Of a stretch of DNA of 23,060 bases, positions 20,748 through 23,060 are shown piece after piece; within the stretch, counting starts at the first letter, position 1, and every line of letters starts with the position of its first letter. Made by a program: the position numbers and the translations under genes. Origin of the DNA: a virus; the IMG/VR virus record IMGVR_UViG_3300017726_000092, positions 1 through 23,060 of that record; one strand, 5' to 3'. The notes beneath the pieces were generated by a model. It was not told where the DNA came from. It did no database searches and saw only the letters and a program-made list of their open reading frames with translations.

Positions 20748-21852
20748 TAGAGATCAAGTTCAAGAGGAAGCCCTTAAGGTTTCATTAGATAATGATAGAT
20801 GTACTTTAGGTATATCTATGGGTGTTGGTAAGACTAGAATTGCTATTAAGAATCTTCAAGGAAGATATCATGATTTAATATCAGTACTTGTAGTTGTTCC
20901 TAAGCTATCTATCCGTGACTCTTGGATTCAAGAATTAAAGAAACTAAACTTAGAGGATTTATTAAACCATATAAGTTTTGTTACCTATCTTTCTTTGACT
21001 AAAAAGGATCCTAATAACTATGATATAGTCTATTTAGATGAGTGTCATAGTATATTAGAGAGTCATATACCTTTTTTAGATAAGTTTAAAGGTAAGATAT
21101 TAGGTCTTACTGGTACTCCGCCTAACAATTCTACTAGTATAAAGTATAGATTACTTGATAAATATTGTCCAGTTAAATATACATTTACTGTAGATGACGC
21201 AACAGATAGTGATATTCTAAATGATTATAGAATAATTGTACATAAACTAAAGCTATCTAAGTTAAAGAATTGTAAGAAGAAAAATAAAAAAACTGGTGGT
21301 ACATGGTTTACATCTGAAGATGATGATTATAATTATGTATCTCAGAGATTTCTTCAGGCTACAACAGGTAAGCAAAAACAAATGGCAGCTATCATGAGAA
21401 TGAAAGCATTACAATCTTACTATACTAAAGAAGAGTATGCAAAGAGTCTTGTAAAAAGTATGGAAGATAAAGTTATTGTCTTTGCTAATACCAAAGAACA
21501 AGCAGACAGGGTTGCACCTTATAGTTTCTATTCAGGTAATACTATGTCTAATCACAATCTTAGAATGTTTGCTAATGATGAGATACCAGCTCTCTCTTGT
21601 ATACTACAACTTAGTGAGGGTGTTACTATACCCAATCTAAGACAAGGCATTATAATGCATGCCTATGGTAATGAGAGGAAGTCTGCTCAAAGAATTGGTA
21701 GATTACTAAGACTTAACCCAGATGAAACAGCTACATGTCATATACTTTGTTATAAAGATACTGTAGATGAGAAGTGGGTTAGCAATGCACTCAAAGAGTT
21801 TGATAACTCGAAGATTAAATATTATGATCCATTAAAAGCAACTTATGAATAA
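20737..21852 (+). CDS. SNF2-type superfamily 2 helicase (371 aa)
   Basis: ATP-driven DNA translocase, probably for replication or recombination. Using the start at 20737: Q-like motif near 6-8, Walker A MGVGKT (about 28-33), motif Ia VVVPKLSIRDSW, Walker B DECH (about 101-104), motif III GLTGTPP (about 123-129) and, in the second domain, motif VI QRIGRLLRL near residue 320. All core motifs are present. It is short for this group and lacks extra domains. ATG at 20737 is preferred over 20707 and 20719 because similarity begins there and overlap with the previous gene is then only 11 bases. Crassvirales carry a helicase of this type. Its stop overlaps the next gene by eight bases. Confidence 0.87.
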   Translation: MSINRDQVQEEALKVSLDNDRCTLGISMGVGKTRIAIKNLQGRYHDLISVLVVVPKLSIRDSWIQELKKLNLEDLLNHISFVTYLSLTKKDPNNYDIVYLDECHSILESHIPFLDKFKGKILGLTGTPPNNSTSIKYRLLDKYCPVKYTFTVDDATDSDILNDYRIIVHKLKLSKLKNCKKKNKKTGGTWFTSEDDDYNYVSQRFLQATTGKQKQMAAIMRMKALQSYYTKEEYAKSLVKSMEDKVIVFANTKEQADRVAPYSFYSGNTMSNHNLRMFANDEIPALSCILQLSEGVTIPNLRQGIIMHAYGNERKSAQRIGRLLRLNPDETATCHILCYKDTVDEKWVSNALKEFDNSKIKYYDPLKATYE

Positions 21853-22048
21853 ATTATTAGATGATAAATTTTTAGATGATGATTATAGATATGAAGAGTT
21901 TATGGAAACTCTTGAAAAGGGTATTCCAGATTGCATTAATTGCGGGACTGATAACCTTGTATACGCTCGTTCCAATCCTGAACATCTACTTTGTCTATCT
22001 TGTGGTCACGAGTTTGTTTCAGTAGAAGGTAAGATTAAATTTAGATGA
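21845..22048 (+). CDS. Small zinc-ribbon protein (67 aa)
   Basis: Two CxxC pairs, C30-C33 and C50-C53, separated by 16 residues, in a context (IPDCINCGTDN ... LLCLSCGHEF) typical of zinc ribbons that bind nucleic acid or polymerase subunits. N-terminal part is acidic and helical. It overlaps both the helicase (8 bases) and the NinB-like gene (ATGA), so it likely belongs to the same replication set. Exact partner unknown. Confidence 0.75.
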   Translation: MNKLLDDKFLDDDYRYEEFMETLEKGIPDCINCGTDNLVYARSNPEHLLCLSCGHEFVSVEGKIKFR

Positions 22049-22428
22049 GAGATAATATACATCTAAAACTTTCTATCAAGGATGGGAAGTTACACTTTCC
22101 TGTTAAAGCATATAAGACTAAGTATGAAAAGTTTCTAAAGGATGCACCAGAAGGTGCTAGAGTAGAGCTATTTCTTAGTATTGCAGATGGAAAAGGTACT
22201 AATGCACAGCTAGCTAGAATTCATGCCATGTGCAGAGAACTAGCTAATGCTGTGGGTTATACCTTTGAAGAAATGAAACTACAGATCAAGCGTAAAGCTG
22301 GTCTGTGTTTTATGAAAAATAAAGTAGAGTACTGCAGATCTTTTGCAGACTGTGATTCTAGTGAATTAAATTTAGCTATCCAAGCTTGTATAGAGATTGG
22401 AGACTTTAATGGTATGCAGTTAAGATGA
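22045..22428 (+). CDS. NinB-like recombination-associated protein (127 aa), tentative
   Basis: Residues 55-127 (AQLARIHAMCRELANAVGYT, FEEMKLQIKRKAGLC, RSFADCDSSELNLAIQACIE) resemble small DNA-recombination proteins of the NinB/Orf type, in which a helical region ends with a regularly spaced acidic and aromatic pattern. The N-terminal 50 residues are strand-rich. NinB-type proteins bind single-stranded DNA and help recombinases. The resemblance is by eye and weak. It sits next to the helicase and zinc ribbon and overlaps the minus-strand gene's tail by nine bases. Confidence 0.5.
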   Translation: MRDNIHLKLSIKDGKLHFPVKAYKTKYEKFLKDAPEGARVELFLSIADGKGTNAQLARIHAMCRELANAVGYTFEEMKLQIKRKAGLCFMKNKVEYCRSFADCDSSELNLAIQACIEIGDFNGMQLR

Positions 22429-22875
22429 TTGATCTTTTACATCAAATTTAACATCAACTGTTTCATCATTAACTTTCTCCATTAACTTTTCATAGTTAGC
22501 ATTGAAATCTCCAACAGCTTCTTTATCAGATCTATCTAATTCTATAAGTTCAGAAGACATATCTGTAATTTCTTTCAATAGATCATCAGATAAAGGTACT
22601 TCTCTAGACAGCCCTTGTTCTTTAGCTTTTCTTTTTAACTCTTGAATTAAGCTTAGTAAAACATATATATTGTTTTCATCAGCTGTAAGTTCAATAGATT
22701 TATCTCCTTCCATGAGAGACTGAATCTTTTTATAGATCTTTGTTATCTCTTCGGGGCTACCTACAAAAGCTAAGATAGTTGTTAGAACTTGTTGAATACC
22801 CGGTATATATGTAGTAGATATTTCAATATCCTTGATCACTTTACTGTAATCATATATAACTCTATTTTGTGCCAT
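22420..22875 (-). CDS. Isolated minus-strand unknown protein (151 aa)
   Basis: No recognised family. Mostly helical and charged, with an Ile/Thr-rich region at about 17-37 and an acidic C-terminal half (SDDLLKEITDMSSELIELDR). No signal peptide. It is the only minus-strand gene between 14 kb and the window end. It ends tail to tail with the NinB-like gene (nine-base overlap), and its ATG is only 16 bases from the ATG of the plus-strand gene that follows. Its reading frame is intact and the other strand here has no rival gene, so it is likely real. Direction suggests late expression or its own control. Confidence 0.7.
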   Translation of the reverse strand: MAQNRVIYDYSKVIKDIEISTTYIPGIQQVLTTILAFVGSPEEITKIYKKIQSLMEGDKSIELTADENNIYVLLSLIQELKRKAKEQGLSREVPLSDDLLKEITDMSSELIELDRSDKEAVGDFNANYEKLMEKVNDETVDVKFDVKDQSS

Positions 22876-22891
22876 CTTTAAATTTTAAGTT

Positions 22892-23060
22892 ATGAATATA
22901 AATATAAATGAAATAAGAAAAAAGTTTCTTACTAAACTATTTCCATCAGGTTGGGATAAAATCCTTGAACCATATATAAATGGGAATGAGTTTAAAGGAG
23001 CTGTTAATCAGTTAGTTGAACGTAGAGAACAAGGTCATAAGTTTGAACCTGAATTCAAGA
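22892..23060 (+). CDS. Probable uracil-DNA glycosylase, N-terminal part only
   Basis: ATG at 22892 opens a frame that is uninterrupted to the window end (56 codons). The sequence contains PSGWDKILEPYING and later REQGHKFEPEFK, a W-x-x-x-L start and a Lys/Phe/Pro segment like the beginning of family 1 uracil-DNA glycosylases, before the first catalytic motif. Crassvirales genomes commonly carry this enzyme. Catalytic motifs lie beyond the window, so the call is provisional. It has an A/T-rich leader directly before ATG. Confidence 0.5.
   Translation, partial: MNININEIRKKFLTKLFPSGWDKILEPYINGNEFKGAVNQLVERREQGHKFEPEFK

Noticed and set aside
1-23060. Stop-codon reassignment (TAG or TGA as sense), known in some crAss-like phages
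   Set aside because: TAG ends several genes at sensible places (15530, 17329, 17525, 14790) and TGA forms ATGA overlaps; no long gene is interrupted by either.
1-23060. CRISPR array, insertion sequence, integrase or attachment site
   Set aside because: No regularly spaced repeats, transposase or integrase motifs, or paired direct repeats of att type were seen on either strand.

Overview
The window looks like a stretch of a tailed, probably podovirus-like, phage genome that infects a Bacteroidota host, most likely a member of or relative of the crAss-like phages (Crassvirales). The reasons are: a large terminase (727 aa), a portal of 920 aa with a long Gln-rich coiled-coil tail, a 539 aa major capsid protein, an IHF/HU-like protein, a PD-(D/E)XK nuclease, a compact SNF2-type helicase and the start of a probable uracil-DNA glycosylase. 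The DNA is AT-rich, genes lack Shine-Dalgarno sites, and start codons follow A/T-rich leaders as in Bacteroidota. TAG, TGA and TAA all end genes, so the standard bacterial code fits and there is no sign of the stop-codon reassignment known in some crAss-like lineages. The lineage call is from recognised protein families and gene order, not from a database search.

Left half (1-13859), all on the minus strand: read in transcription order (right to left) it starts with two small acidic or coiled-coil proteins, a peptidoglycan-binding amidase (endolysin candidate), a winged-helix-like protein, an IHF-like protein, an eight-cysteine zinc-ribbon protein, a SET-domain protein, a PD-(D/E)XK nuclease and two unknown genes. 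It then runs into a GroES-like co-chaperonin, the large terminase, portal, scaffold-like protein, major capsid protein, a strong terminator and two small structural-type proteins. Most of these genes overlap by 1 to 29 bases, so they probably form one or two long late operons. A 121-base gap with a dyad before the scaffold gene and a T-rich leader before the capsid gene are the main internal control points.

Around 13860-14199 transcription diverges. To the right nearly everything is on the plus strand. From 14200 to 15573 five small genes (three of them encode tiny membrane proteins) are each followed by an intrinsic-terminator-like hairpin and preceded by a common leader with TTAAAY about 8 bases before ATG. 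An unusual A/C-rich then G/T-rich non-coding region (15574-15889) precedes a short gene and a membrane-anchored M23 peptidase. A 339-base gap (16831-17169) holds two long G-U-containing hairpins and is the best candidate for an undescribed structured RNA. Next come small lipoproteins, unknown genes, a possible ssDNA-binding protein, an HNH-like protein, tRNA-Arg(UCU), a secreted lytic transglycosylase, an SNF2-type helicase, a zinc ribbon and a NinB-like protein. One isolated minus-strand gene and the beginning of a probable uracil-DNA glycosylase close the window.

Together, the minus strand carries packaging, head assembly and lysis (late functions), while the plus strand carries envelope-directed small proteins and the beginning of a DNA replication/repair block (probably early or middle functions).
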